64,000 bases of DNA from Plantago major (Eukaryota > Streptophyta > Magnoliopsida > Lamiales > Plantaginaceae), in assembly GCA_026545765.1 (NCBI GenBank), contig CM048840.1:25982765-26046764 (forward strand), written 5' to 3'. Within the stretch, counting starts at the first letter, position 1. Each line of letters starts with the position of its first letter. Positions 45,018 to 56,820 of the stretch are shown here, piece after piece. Both the position numbers and the translations under genes were made by a program. Below the pieces are notes generated by a model. It was not told the DNA's origin. It made no database searches and was given only the letters and a program-made list of their open reading frames with translations.

Positions 45018-46684
45018 TGCCGCGACAGAGGCCATCCACCTATCGTCCCCCACCACACAGCCGGCCGCAGGATAGTAGTGGTAGGTCGGGGACAGGTCGA
45101 TTTACGAGGGAGGGCTCCGATGGTCGTGGCGAAGAGGTCTCGATTCTGAGACCCCCGCAGGAGAGAGAGCAGTGGCTCTACCAAAGCCAGACATACATGT
45201 CGGAGGACGACGACCACGACGATTGTCCCTACCTCGTGTTCGATCCAAACCATCCCAACGTCACATGGGACGGCTTGCCAGTAATTTTCCCTGTTGGTCC
45301 TGCCAAGTAAGTATTATACATTCTTCTTAAATATGTAAAACATAACTTATAATGATAGTTGACAAGTATAAATTGTTGTACTAAAGTAATATATATTCGT
45401 TTCTTGTATCTTATACATTGACAATGACTTATGGCCCTGGAGGTGCACAACAAACTAGGTGACATCTTCCTGAGTGAGAGAGCCACCAAGGTGGTGGTGA
45501 GTGTTGGAGCCACATCTCGAGCGCATGAGGGCCGAGTACTTGATGAGCCGAGGTAAGTTAAAATATGGCACTCCTTCGTTTGTAATTATAATCGTTTTAA
45601 TATGAGTGGTATGTTAGCCACTGTATGTGAGTGGTATGTTAGCCACTTTATTTGGGTGATATGTTAGTCACCATTGTGTTAGTAAAATTTAGGACAATGT
45701 GAGTGGTATGTTAGCCACTATATGTGAATGGTATGTTAGCCACTTTGTTTGGGTGATATGTTAGTCACCATATCTGTTATGTTGTTGTATCTTGTTCAAC
45801 TGATGTAACATGGTGAGGTTATACATGTATTGACTTTGGATGTTGTATGAAATTGGGAGTGTAGAAGGAGTACTTCATTCTGAAGAGTTGATCCCACGAT
45901 CCGGGCGTGTTTATTTAGACTGGGATCCAAACTGAGGATATGGTCTGCTCGTGGAAGGCCATTCGGGATCGGTGGCGAAATCCTCCACAGGTTGATGCAA
46001 TGAGGCCTTTGGGATGCTCATCGACCGAATCGATGTCCGTGACGCGTTACACCAACAAAGTGAACGGGCATCCCACCGACACGGCAGAAGGGCCGTTCAC
46101 CACCTTGGGAGGCGATCTACTGTCACTGATTATTATCAATCGGTGCGTATATATGTGTTTTTGCAATCTAGCATTACGTATGTATGAAGTCTCACGCTCT
46201 ATTACTTGTAGATGATAAATTGTTGACTAGATCTGGTTTGATCTGTGGCACGGGAGGTGACATCCAAGTATGCCATCTTCAAGAAGGCCAAGCGTATATG
46301 GTATGGACCAATCGTCGGCCTCGCTTATCATGATATGTTTATGTTGCTTAAAGTTCATATTTGTACACTATTACAAGTTAATTTTTAAAAACGGTAACTG
46401 ATCATGATATCTGCTATTTACGATTTCAGGCTGAGGTTGATGCTCAGGTGGCGAGGCAGGAGGACGAGACGGGTGATGTGTTGTCATCTGAACAAGTTGA
46501 CAACATCTTCCTAGAGGTCAACAAACTGGACAAGAAAGGACGAATATATGGACTCGGGAGCCTCGGTTTGAGCCTGGCTAGTCCGGGGTTCTCCTCATCA
46601 TCATCCCAGCAGTCTAGACGTCCTGTTTACACAGGACTGTGTCTCAAAATGGTGCGATCGCAGTCCGGAACAGTTGCAGCCTAA
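45018..46684 (+). pseudogene. CACTA second gene (TNPA/Ptta-type) relic
   Basis: 45018-45310 opens with a Pro/Arg/Ser-rich, disordered start and ends in VTWDGLPVIFPVGPAK before a GT. A broken middle follows (45421-45555 and about 45860-46110, with RYTNKVNGHPTDTAEGPFTT). 46434-46684 gives the family's C-terminal block SEQVDNIFLEVNKLDKKGRI followed by YGLGSLG. In En/Spm this protein binds the sub-terminal repeats. Stops and missing pieces make it non-functional. Confidence 0.78.
45604..45772. repeat. Minisatellite GTGAGTGGTATGTTAGCCAC in the CACTA element
   Basis: Six copies in two triplets of a unit of about 24 bp, alternating GAGTGGTATGTTAGCCACT and GGGTGATATGTTAGTCACC. The two triplets themselves are a duplication of about 105 bp. 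It lies in an intron of the TNPA-type relic. Confidence 0.9.
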
Positions 46685-46979
46685 CTCAAGAGAGATGCGG
46701 CCCAAGAACAAAGGGAGGAGAACGGCGCCTTGATTCTGAATGGAGCAGTTCATGTCCCAGTTCCGCCATCACCCACCCCCGTCTGATTGCTAGTTAGTTA
46801 TGTATCTGTATGTTCGGATTTTTTTTCATATTTACACTTGTGTGGATAATTTCTCCAGCTCCGGATATTACTTTTTTTATTCAAAATTTATTGAAATATT
46901 TTCCGTATTATTCATTTATTATCGAACATTATATTGATTAAATAGGTGAACTACGAAAAACAGGAATTAATATGAAATA

Positions 46980-47445
46980 AATAGTGACGGATTAATAGTG
47001 ACGGAATTAGTGACGGATTCACAGTGACGGAATTAGTGACGGAAATTCACAGTGACGGAATTAGTGACGGAATTTCAGATTCCGTCACTAATTCCAATAA
47101 AATGTTGGACGACGGATAGAATCTATCCGTCGCTAAATATAACGACGGATAGAATCTATCCGTCGTCCGGTTTAGCGACGGATAGATTCTATCCGTCGCT
47201 AAAGGTAACGACGGATAGATTCTATCCGTCGTTACATATAACGACGGATAGATTCTATCCCTCGTTATATTTCGATTTAAAAAAAAAGTCAAATATATAA
47301 TCCGTCGTCCAATCCGTCGCAAATTGGACGACGGATTATCTATCCGTCGGCCCACTCCGGTAGGCGGCGGATTTTTATCCGTCGCCCGATCCGTCGCTGT
47401 GGTCGGCGACGATCGTCAAGGCGACGGATCTATCCATCGCCCCAG
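46980..47445. repeat. Right sub-terminal repeats of the CACTA element
   Basis: First a run of AGTGACGGAATT units (46980-47090), then GACGGATAGA(A/T)TCTATCCGTC palindromes spaced about 40 bp apart (about 47110-47265), then mixed GGCGACGGAT units. Confidence 0.88.
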
Positions 47446-47465
47446 CCCAGTTTTTTTGTAGTGTA

Positions 47466-49732
47466 TATAGTAGCTATGTATCCATGGCACCCAGAGAGAA
47501 TCTGCCTTCGTCTGGATCTTCCAAAGTAGTTTAGCAATCAATGCTTTATTCCATTCAGGAAGACTTATTATGTTCAAACCGCCACAGCTCCTAGGTGCAC
47601 AGACCTGTTTCCATGAGACCAGTGCCTTTAGGTAATTCCCATCCTTACCACTCCATAAGAAATTGCGACAGATACGCTGAATATGATCCAGTACTTTCTT
47701 CGGGATAGGGAAGACGTGAAGCCAGTACGAAGTGATGGAAGTGATGACACTTTTAATCAGTTGCTCTCGCCAAAGATAACTCAAGAAGCGATCGTCCAAG
47801 GATGAATCCTACCCAAGATCCTCGATCGAGGTTGATATTGCGCTACTGTGAGTCGACGATGCGATAATGGCACTCCTAAATACTTCACGTGAAGTCGCCA
47901 AGGCGAAACCCGTGGTGGTCAAGAATGTCAAGATTTGCCGTCCAGCCGCCAAAGAAGATTTTTATCTTTGCGGCACTGGCCCACAATCCCGTAGCCAATG
48001 AAAATTTGTCGAACTGCCCCAGTAATAACTTCACAGATCCCACATCGCCTCACATAAATAGCATCAAATCATCCGCAAAACAGAGGTTGGTAATATGAAG
48101 TTTTTCACACTTCGGATGAAAGTTGAAATCCGGTAAATCCTTCAACTTCTGTAATAAGCGATGTAGATATTCCATGACAAGAACAAAAAGAAATGGAGAG
48201 AGAGGGTCACCTTGACGCAGCCCACGCATAGCTTTTAGAAGCTTGGAAGGAGTCCCATTAATCGAGTATCGATAAGATACTGTCGTGACACAGCACATAA
48301 TCCATCCCACAAAGCGGGTAGGCAATCCAAGCTCCTTCATTATCACTTCCAAGGCTCCCCATTCCACATTATCATAGGCCTTGTGTATATCCATTTGAAT
48401 CATGCACCTTGGGGAAATGCCCTTACGGACATATCCTTTAATCAGTTCCTGGGCAAATAGAATGTTATCCTGGATAACTTTACCTGGTAAGAAGGCTGAT
48501 TGACTATCATCCACAATGGTATTGATCACCTTTCCCAACCGAGCCGTAATAATCTTCGATATAAGTTTATAGATGACGGAGCAGCATGCAATAGGCCGCA
48601 TGTCCCATACCCCCTTGGCCGAGTTGGATTTCGGAATCAACGTGACAAGAGTGCAATTAACGGCAGGATACATGGAAGAGGTGTCGAAGAAATCTTGAAC
48701 CGCCGCATAAACATCATCGCTCACTGTATGCCAGGCACGTTTGAAGAAGTGTGAGTTAAAACCATCAATACCCGGTGCCTTGAGATCTCCAATATCCTTC
48801 AATGCAAGGTCAACCTCTAATCGCGAAACCGGCTGTATAAGAGCAGCCCTATCATCCAGTGGTAGTTGTCTACCTCCGCGCAGAGCCACTACATCCACTC
48901 CAATACGTCGTGAGGCCTCAGATCCCACCAGATTAGTGTAGAAGGCAAGGATTTCCGCCTCAATGTCAGCTGCCATGTGGAGAACTCAGCCATCTTCAGT
49001 TTGAAGCCGGTGAATGCCAATTTTCTGATTTTTCTCTCGAACCTGGGCATGAAAATAGGAAGTATTACCATCCCCATGCTGTATCCAGTCAATCTTGAAT
49101 TTCTGTCTCAGTATCTGTTCATCAATATCCAGCTATTTTTCCAGATTTTCAGTGTCCTCCTTCACTTGCTGTATCAACAGAGCATTAAACCTATCGCGCC
49201 TGAGTTGTCCCCGTAATTGCAGGATACGTTTCTCCACGCCATGAATACGCGCATGGAGACCCTTCATAGCCGGCTTTAGGTTTTTCAGCTTCATCCATAT
49301 ACGTTCCTGTGGATTATTAGGTCCTTGTCGACCCCAAGAAGTCACTACAACTGTACCAAAGTCAGGAAACTGGGTCACAAAATTTAAGAATCGAAAACCC
49401 GACCGCTTTGGTTTAGTAACCACATAATGCCGGAATCTCAGTGGGGAATGATCAGAAATTCCAGGGGCCAGGACTTCAATATCGGCCATTGGGTTTTCTT
49501 GGAACCATTCCACATTCCCTAAAGCTCGATCAATACGGGAATAGATAGTGCCATGTGTATGCTTATTCGACCAAGTGAACCAATCTCCCACCGAAGGAAC
49601 CTCAAATAGGCCAGTATCCTCCATCATTGCTGCGAAGTCCCTGAACTCATGTGCAAGGATTGGATTTCCCCCAACCCGGTCCTCAACACTCAATACATTA
49701 TTGAAACCAACCATGTTAACTGCATTATACAC
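47466..49732 (-). pseudogene. LINE-1 endonuclease and reverse transcriptase part
   Basis: 49133-49732 encodes the C-terminal half of the APE-type endonuclease with the conserved SDHSPL block. Stops near 49133 and 48977 separate it from the RT frame (48050-48976), which shows the L1-type blocks MDIHKAYDNVEW, GLRQGDPLSPFLF and the catalytic LCFADDLMLF. The RT strings together well but is cut off from the endonuclease. From 48050 leftward the frame decays, then 47416-47799 resumes with the thumb region (LLWKIQTKADSLW) and meets the CACTA end. Confidence 0.88.
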
Positions 49733-50142
49733 TTTTGTATTTTATTTTAGTTCGGATTGGAGTAGAAGTTATTAATTAACGTAATAGCTATGGGGAGGAC
49801 CTCATATAAAATACTATATGTTATCAACCCGTCGAGTCCTGAACGGGTTCGGGTTGGGTCCTACCCCTTTCAAAGCATATGTCATGATGAGTCGTATTTT
49901 ACATTTTCTATAGTTATAAGGCACTGTGATATAGTATTTGATGAAGGACTACACACTGACACCACGACCAACGTTGTTTACAAATAATTTTAACTATCTT
50001 ATTTTCTCGATTAATTTATTTTATCCTCATATTTTTATTTATTATTAGTAGTAAATTATACCATGGCATCGCCACGGGTTAGTACTAGTACACTATAATA
50101 GAAATGGTGAAGGCATTTTATTTGTGGTATTTCGTTGTTCAA
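49715..50142. other. Spacer between the two LINEs, no gene seen
   Basis: AT-rich sequence without domains or repeats that I can identify. Confidence 0.6.
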
Positions 50143-50561
50143 GTTATCATTTTTTTTTTTTGAAACAGCAAAAATTATATAACTAAAACTCAGAACGTTT
50201 ACATGAGCACAAGAAATGCTCAACAAGAAGTACATTACACATCAAAACCAACAATCGCATACTAACAATTAATCTCAACCAACTAAAATCGTCACATTAG
50301 CTCAAACAGCATCAAAAGCCTTCAAGGGAACCACTAGCATCCCGGGCTCCACCACCGCAAGATCACAAGAGTAGTACAAATCCAACATCAACGGGAACCA
50401 TTAATGTCCCGGACTCCAAAACCGTCAATTCCATCACTAGATCTCACAATCCCAAAACCAAAACCGTCAATTCCTTAAATCCGTCTATTCCTTGGAGTAA
50501 AAGTCCTTCATGCCACAAGCAAACTCAAAACCTTAAGGTGCTAATAGATTTCAAGAAAACA

Positions 50562-51020
50562 AGAGGCAAGAAATTTAAGAGATGGTCATGGAATACGAAA
50601 CAAAGAGCGCTAACTAGCCACGCCCCTACACCCTATGCTTATCTTCCAAAGCAAGTGGCAAGCAATTTAAGGCATGGTCACGACTCATTGAGCGCAAACC
50701 ATATTAACCACCCCCCTACACCCAAAGTTCACAAGAAATCCAAAAGCAAGGAAACACATCCCTACACCCAAAGTTCCCAAGAAAAACAAGGGGCAAGAAG
50801 TTTAAGAGATGCTCATCGAATACGAAACATTGAGCACTACTAGCCACGCCCCTCCACCCTATGATTATCTTTCAAAGCAAGTGGCAAGCAATTTAAGACG
50901 TGGTCAAGGCTCAACAAGAGCAAACTATATTATCCATCCCCCTACACCCCATGTTCGCAAGACAACAATTGGCAAGAAATTTAAGATGTGTCTCCGGCTC
51001 CTTCCACAACTAAAAACACT
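50562..51020. repeat. Tandem repeat of about 229-bp period near the 3' end of LINE-2
   Basis: Copy 1 from about 50562 and copy 2 from about 50791 share GGCAAGAA(A/G)TTTAAGAGATG, ACTAGCCACGCCCCT and AAAGCAAGTGGCAAGCAATT. It lies between the coding end and the poly(A), so it is LINE 3' UTR. Confidence 0.8.
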
Positions 51021-51295
51021 AAAATGAGGATACCTCGAGACATTTAAAACTAGATCACAATGGTTTAGTTCCTCGAGTTGTCAACCGAATAGATCATGAA
51101 ATTTACTATGACTTGCGAATTACCTAATACTGAAGCACTTTTCACCATCAGTTCCACTTACCCCAAACCGAAATTTTGCCTCTCAATAATTCATCATGTC
51201 ACACTCTGCACCACAATTTGCCATCTCTGATCACGAGCTTTGCATTACAGCTACACCTATCACCAAATCATCATTGTCCAAAACCTGCATAGTCA

Positions 51296-52552
51296 TTAAA
51301 AACACAAAGAAGGCTCCAATAGCCAAGATTCAACATGGTTATACTCCTTCAATTTTCCTTTTCCTTTAAGCCAATTCCAACAAGTGATTTTTATTTTTTC
51401 CACAATGGTCCAAGGATTTTCTTTGCTATCCTTATAAATTCCATTATTTCTTCTCAACCAAATGGACCACACACAAGCATGCCAAATAAGTACCCAAATT
51501 TCTTTTCCACCCCTCCATCTTGTTTTTACATGATTTTCTAAATTTTTTTCAATATTCACACCTTTCACTCTTGGACAATCCAACCAATCAAAAATCAAGT
51601 CCCACACTTTAGATGCAAATTCACATTCATAAAACAAATGCCACACACTCTCGGCCTCTACATTATTACACAAATTACACCGAAAATTTTCAACACTTAG
51701 GAACACACCTCTCTTCTTCAAATTATCCTTTGATGCTATTTTATTTTGCAACATTTTCCATACAAAAGCATTCACCTTGGATGGTGTCAATTTATTCCAA
51801 ATAACCAGAGCCCATTTTTTCATGGGATTTCCCCCCACCTTTACATGAATTTTCCTATACCCATCCTTAGTGGAGTAAACCCCATCTATTTCACCTAACC
51901 ACTTCCACTTATCAAGTACACCTTCTTTTATAATCACAGTTTTCACAACTTGTTCAATCTCTTTTATTAATTCTTTTTCTCTTTCAAGTAAATCTCTACT
52001 CCAAGACCAAATACACATTACATCACTACCTACAAACGTTACTCTATCTTTTAATGTACAATTTTTCAAAGCTTCCAATCTAAACGATCTTGGGTAAAGC
52101 TCTTTTAAACTCTTCTCAAGTGAACCCCAAGTCTCATTCCAAAAGCTAGTACCACTCCCATCCCGAATTTGTTTTTTGCAATTATTTACAAACCAATCCG
52201 AACTTCCTACAACATTCACAAGGTCTCTCCACCACTCCGACCAAGAGCTCTTATTCCTTCCCAACTCTTTTTTTCCTTCAAGATTATCCCACAATTTTCT
52301 ATATTTAGACTCAATTACTCTAATCCATAACTCATCTCCCCCTACTAAAAGCTTCCATGCCCATTTTCCTAGCAAGGCAAAATTAAAATCCCTTAAATTC
52401 TTTATCCCAAGACCCCCCTCCTCTTTATCCTCACATATCAAATCCCACTTAACCCAAGCAATTTTCCTCTCTTTTCCTCCACCCCCCCCCCCCCCCCCAA
52501 AAAAAATTCCTTTGAAGGCTCACAAGTTCATCAATGATCTTTTTAGGTGCTT
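51296..52552 (-). pseudogene. LINE-2 thumb and zf-RVT end
   Basis: Continuation past the insert: KAPKKIIDELVSLQRNFF, a poly-G tract near 52484-52499 that breaks the frame, then 381 open codons (51296-52441) from the conserved CEDKEEGGLGIKNL to the zf-RVT motif CNLCNNVEAESVWHLFYEC and a WSIWLRRN block. This long open frame suggests limited decay. Confidence 0.9.
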
Positions 52553-52555
52553 TAG

Positions 52556-54173
52556 TGCCCGTTTGGTTTGAGGGGTTTTTGTCCGAATACCCTCAATATC
52601 CAGTTTGGTTGCCTTTTTGTCGGCCCGAAAAAATGGATTATTTGGAATAATCCAATTTCTCCAGCCCGCCTCAAGCCCTTAAATTTGTACATGAATAATC
52701 CAATTTCAAATACTTTCTATGAGGAGGTATTTACTTTTGGATTATCTTATTTCTCGTGAAATGTCTAATTTTATACAAACTTCCCATCAATTACTAAATA
52801 TGTCATCCCAATTCAAGAACACCAATCGATTCACATCAATGCACTTTTTTTTCCTTCCTAATTTCCACCTTCCATTTCTTCTTTTATATTTTCCTAGTTT
52901 TGCACTCTTTCTTTTTCATTTTTTCCGTTTCCTGGTTTCCACCTTCCTTTTTTTTTCCCCAATGGTTTTCTAGTTTTGCACCATTTCTTTTCATTTTGTA
53001 CCACTGTAATATTTATTTCTCTTTTCTACTCATTTACTCATTAGACCTTTTATACTTTTGATTTTTGGAGTATCTTATGTATTTACATCAAAATTAATTT
53101 TGTTTGTTTAATAGTATAACCAACTTTTTTATAAGAATGATTAAACAAAACAATACTAATAATTAAAAAAATTGGTTAGCATTGCTTACGAGAATTACGA
53201 TGATAATTTAGAGTTGTCGGTTCAAGAACGTTTTTTCTTCATCATTTTTTGAAAAAATATTCTAGCATATTAAATATGTGCAAATTTTGACAGAATATAG
53301 GCGTAGTATATATCTGTTTTGAATACAAAATATGCATCGTTAATTACATATATGTGAATATTTTTTTTTACTTTATATATTATAAAAACAACATTTATAT
53401 AATTAAAAGTTTGAGTTTTTATTTGTGCCATACCTGACCTAAAATAATCCTGGCTCCGTCACTGACTTTGACGTTTTACATGCTTTACACTTTTATGTTT
53501 AAAATGTAGGAAAATTTATGTTTAGATGGGATGATAAACATGTGCGATGTCGATTTCAATCGCCAAAAATAATTATTCTACGCATGAGATGAAAAATATG
53601 GGATTATAAATTTCACTCATATGAAATATCGATCTTATAAGGAAACATGTATTTCGTTAAGATAATTATTACACAGATTATAAACAATATCTATAAACTA
53701 AATTTTAATGGTCAAGTCATATAAACTCAAAATCGATGCCAAAGTTATCAACAATGGCAATGTAACTATGGATGCAATAATTTCAAAGATTTTCAGATAA
53801 TTTTGTATACGAAATTCATATGATCAAAATTCCAGAATTTCCCGATTAAACAAGAGAAGGTGGTAAAAATTTGCTCCCCTAAAATTATGTTCACATGTAA
53901 TTTTCACTAAATCAAATTGAAAATCAAACTCGATTTTATACAATAAGTGGGAAAGCATAGAGGTATATCATTAATTCCACTTTGTTTTATCCTACTGAAT
54001 AATCCAAAATCAATTCAGAACCAAACTGGATTTTATTGAAAATAGTTCAATTCGTAGAGTCCAACCAAACAAGATTTTTAGACGAAAACCCCCAAACATA
54101 ATCCAATTCCTTAAATGGGCCGAATAATCCAGTTTTGCAAAATGAAATACCCCTTTTCAAACCAAACGGGCAC
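52556..54173. mobile_element. PIF/Harbinger-like non-autonomous element in LINE-2
   Basis: 1618 bp with inverted ends GTGCCCGTTTGGTTTGA and a TTA duplication at 52553-52555 and 54174-54176, the 3-bp TWA target typical of PIF/Harbinger. Similarity between the ends extends inward patchily (CCAGTTTGGTT, GGATTATT). No transposase frame is present. Confidence 0.88.
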
Positions 54174-54179
54174 TTAAAG

Positions 54180-54991
54180 AAAGAGAAGTAATACAAAGGT
54201 AATGCATTTAGCACCGCCTTAGTTAATACTACTCTTCCTCCAAGTGACAAAAATTTATTTTCTCAAACACATAGTCTTTTTTCAAAATTTTCCTTCACTT
54301 TTGACCACAACCTCCTATCCCTTGCCCGACCACCCACCAACAACCCCAAGTAATTGAATGGGCAAGATCCCACTTCACAATTCAAGAAATTTGCAATCAA
54401 GTTAAGGTCACCTTCATCACAACCAACTCCCATCAGGTTACTCTTTGCAAAATTTATTTTTAGCCCGGATACTAATTCAAATACTCTCAACACACTCTTC
54501 ACAATTTCAAAATTTTCAAAGCACATTTCCCCCATAATCAAGGAGTCATCCGCAAATTGTAGGTGAGAGATTGGTATTTTATTCAATCCTACCAAAACCG
54601 GTTTAAAAAGCCCCTCCCCACACATTTTCTTCAACATCCTACTAAGATCTTCCGCCACCACTAAATACAAAAAAGGGGATAGAGGGTCCCCTTGTCTCAA
54701 CCCTCTAAAGATTCTAAACTCTTTTGTTGGACTCCCATTCACTAAGACGGAACTCGTGACACTCGACACACATTCTTTAATCCATTTAATCCATTTTGTT
54801 CCACACCCTAGTTCTTTTAGCATGTCAAGAAGAAAGTCCCAATTCACCGAGTCATAGGCCTTTTCAAAATCAATTTTTAGTATGAAAATGCTCTTATTCT
54901 TTTTTTGTGCCTCACTGATGACTTCATTAGCTATTAGAATCCCATCCAAAATATTCCTATTTACAATGAAAGCCGATTGAGTTTCTCCCAC
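54180..54991 (-). pseudogene. LINE-2 reverse transcriptase part
   Basis: Starts at ETQSAFIVNRNILDG with no upstream RT or endonuclease. It has LKIDFEKAYDSVNWDFL, FRGLRQGDPLSPFLY and the catalytic HLQFADDSLIMG. The frame ends at RLCV and resumes with LGGRVVLTKAVLNALPLYY, where the Harbinger-like element cuts in. Confidence 0.9.
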
Positions 54992-55008
54992 TACCTTAAT
55001 GTTATCAT

Positions 55009-56820
55009 GTAATGTTATATTTTAATCCGAGTATTTCTTATGCTCTTATAAATCTTAATCCAAGTTTTAATATATTTTACCGATTAAAAAAAATCCAAAT
55101 ATTTAAACTTGAAAAAGCTAAAAAAAAAGAAAGTAATGAAGATAGGACAAAGGTATTGAAGCACAAACTAATTAGTGAGTACCAGAATAAGAAATTTAGG
55201 TAACAAGTGCGAATTGTTTGGTGTGCAATTTATTGTGTTTGGTGGGATGATGATATCATTTTATTATTTCATCAGGCCAATTAATTCTCATATTATTGCA
55301 GAATACGAGGAAATTTCAACCGCCTAGCCACCGATTGCATGCCCGGACAAGGATCATAGCTCATTGTTTATCCTATAATAGATGATCCATGGCCATGTAC
55401 CTTGCCACAAGATCCCACTTTGGTGCATGTATTGCAAATTCTAAGGATAAACATCAGCACATCTTGTGTATACATGATGAAGCTGTTTACTCATCATATT
55501 ATATTTCCCTTTGTGGTTACGGTTTTAAGTAACTTAGAGTAAATTTACACACCTTAAAATGGATCCGAAAGCTTTCGACTTGAATAGTTGCCCCGAAAGA
55601 AGAAAATAAGGTTTATGGTGTCGGGGGAGAGATGATGAAAAACAGGAAGAGCATTAATAAATAAGAAAATGTATCAAAATCTTTGATTTGTTGCAAGGTA
55701 CATACTACACTACATAGGCCAAAATTAAATTGAAACAGAGAATGCTTCTAATTTTCTACCATTTCATGCAACTTGGGATCGGAGGTTTGGAAAAATTATA
55801 CTAGTAAATCTGGAAAATAATTTTAGAAAATACCATTAAATATTTTCTAATCTCTGACACCATAAATAGGTACACTGACCAAAATCAAGTAATTACAAAC
55901 ATAAGGAAAATTTCAATTCAATATTTTTCTAGAAAATATGATTTCCCTTCTTTTATTTCCATACAATTTCCCCTAATCCACGTAGTGTTTAAAAAAATAA
56001 GGCGATTGGTCAACTATCAATCGCTCTACCGACTCGTTTTGAAAACATACATCGAATTAAATTACGTTAATACGTTTGAAAACATAATTCTTTTGTCCAA
56101 ACTTTAATATGTTTGATTTAGCCATTACTTGATTTCTTAAATTGAAAATTTAAGAGTCTTGATTTCTTAATCCTAATTTTAGTAATACGACAATATTTAG
56201 TACTAGTTTATCGACTATCTTATCAGTTCTTTCAACTTATTACATAAACGTACTATAACTCGTAGCTTAAAATAAATAAATTAACTTATTTATATACTAT
56301 ATTTGTCAAGTCAGCTAGCTCACCTATCTCTATATAAATCAACTAGCCCATGACATATCAACTAGTTTATAAGTTAATTTTGTTAAATGGGCCATAATGT
56401 CCATCATCCTTTTATTACCAATGGCACACATAATTCAGATAAGCACTGGAGGAGATGGGTGGAGAGATACATACATAGTTGTGAGATATTATCGGTGCAA
56501 AAAGAGATTTTAAGCGGAGATAAGAATGCAATGGAAAAAAAGGAGTTGAAAAGAAACGTGGGAATCGGCAAATAAGTCCAACAAGAGGAGCATGAAAAGT
56601 GGAGTAACCTCCCAAATCCTACACCAACTTTTAATTGCATACCCCAACCACTCATGCTTTCATACCAACTTGGTCAAAAACACAAAACCCCATTTCATTT
56701 ATATTTATAACCCCTCCAAATCCTTTCTTAAAAACCACTTTCATTTTCTTTTTCCTTCTTTCACTAACAAATTATATTACTAGTAGTTTTCATTTGAAAT
56801 AAAGAAAGAAACAACTCAAG
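55009..56820. promoter_or_regulatory. Spacer and upstream region of the MYB gene
   Basis: No gene seen. The last 200 bp should be the promoter and leader of the MYB gene: a TATTTATAA box at about 56700 and two ACCAAC-type elements near 56626 and 56666, a sequence class bound by plant MYBs of the phenylpropanoid pathway. The functional value of these is an inference. Confidence 0.45.

Larger units (their letters stand above)
50151..55000 (-). mobile_element. LINE-2: 5'-truncated L1-like retrotransposon, interrupted by a Harbinger-like element
   Basis: It reads right to left from RT to a poly(A) seen as T11 at 50151-50161. An 8-bp duplication GTTATCAT flanks it (50143-50150 and 55001-55008). 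Without the insert at 52556-54173 it is about 3.2 kb. It starts inside the RT domain, so it was truncated on arrival. Confidence 0.88.

Noticed and set aside
47052..47355. Frames reading TDRIYPSL-type repeats
   Set aside because: They arise from the GACGGATAGA palindromes of the CACTA end; both strands give the same kind of reading.
49500..49775. Plus-strand frame opposite the LINE-1 endonuclease
   Set aside because: It is an antisense shadow of the endonuclease frame.
56404..56655. Minus-strand frames upstream of the MYB gene
   Set aside because: They overlap the presumed MYB promoter, have no recognisable domain and sit in mutually shifted frames.
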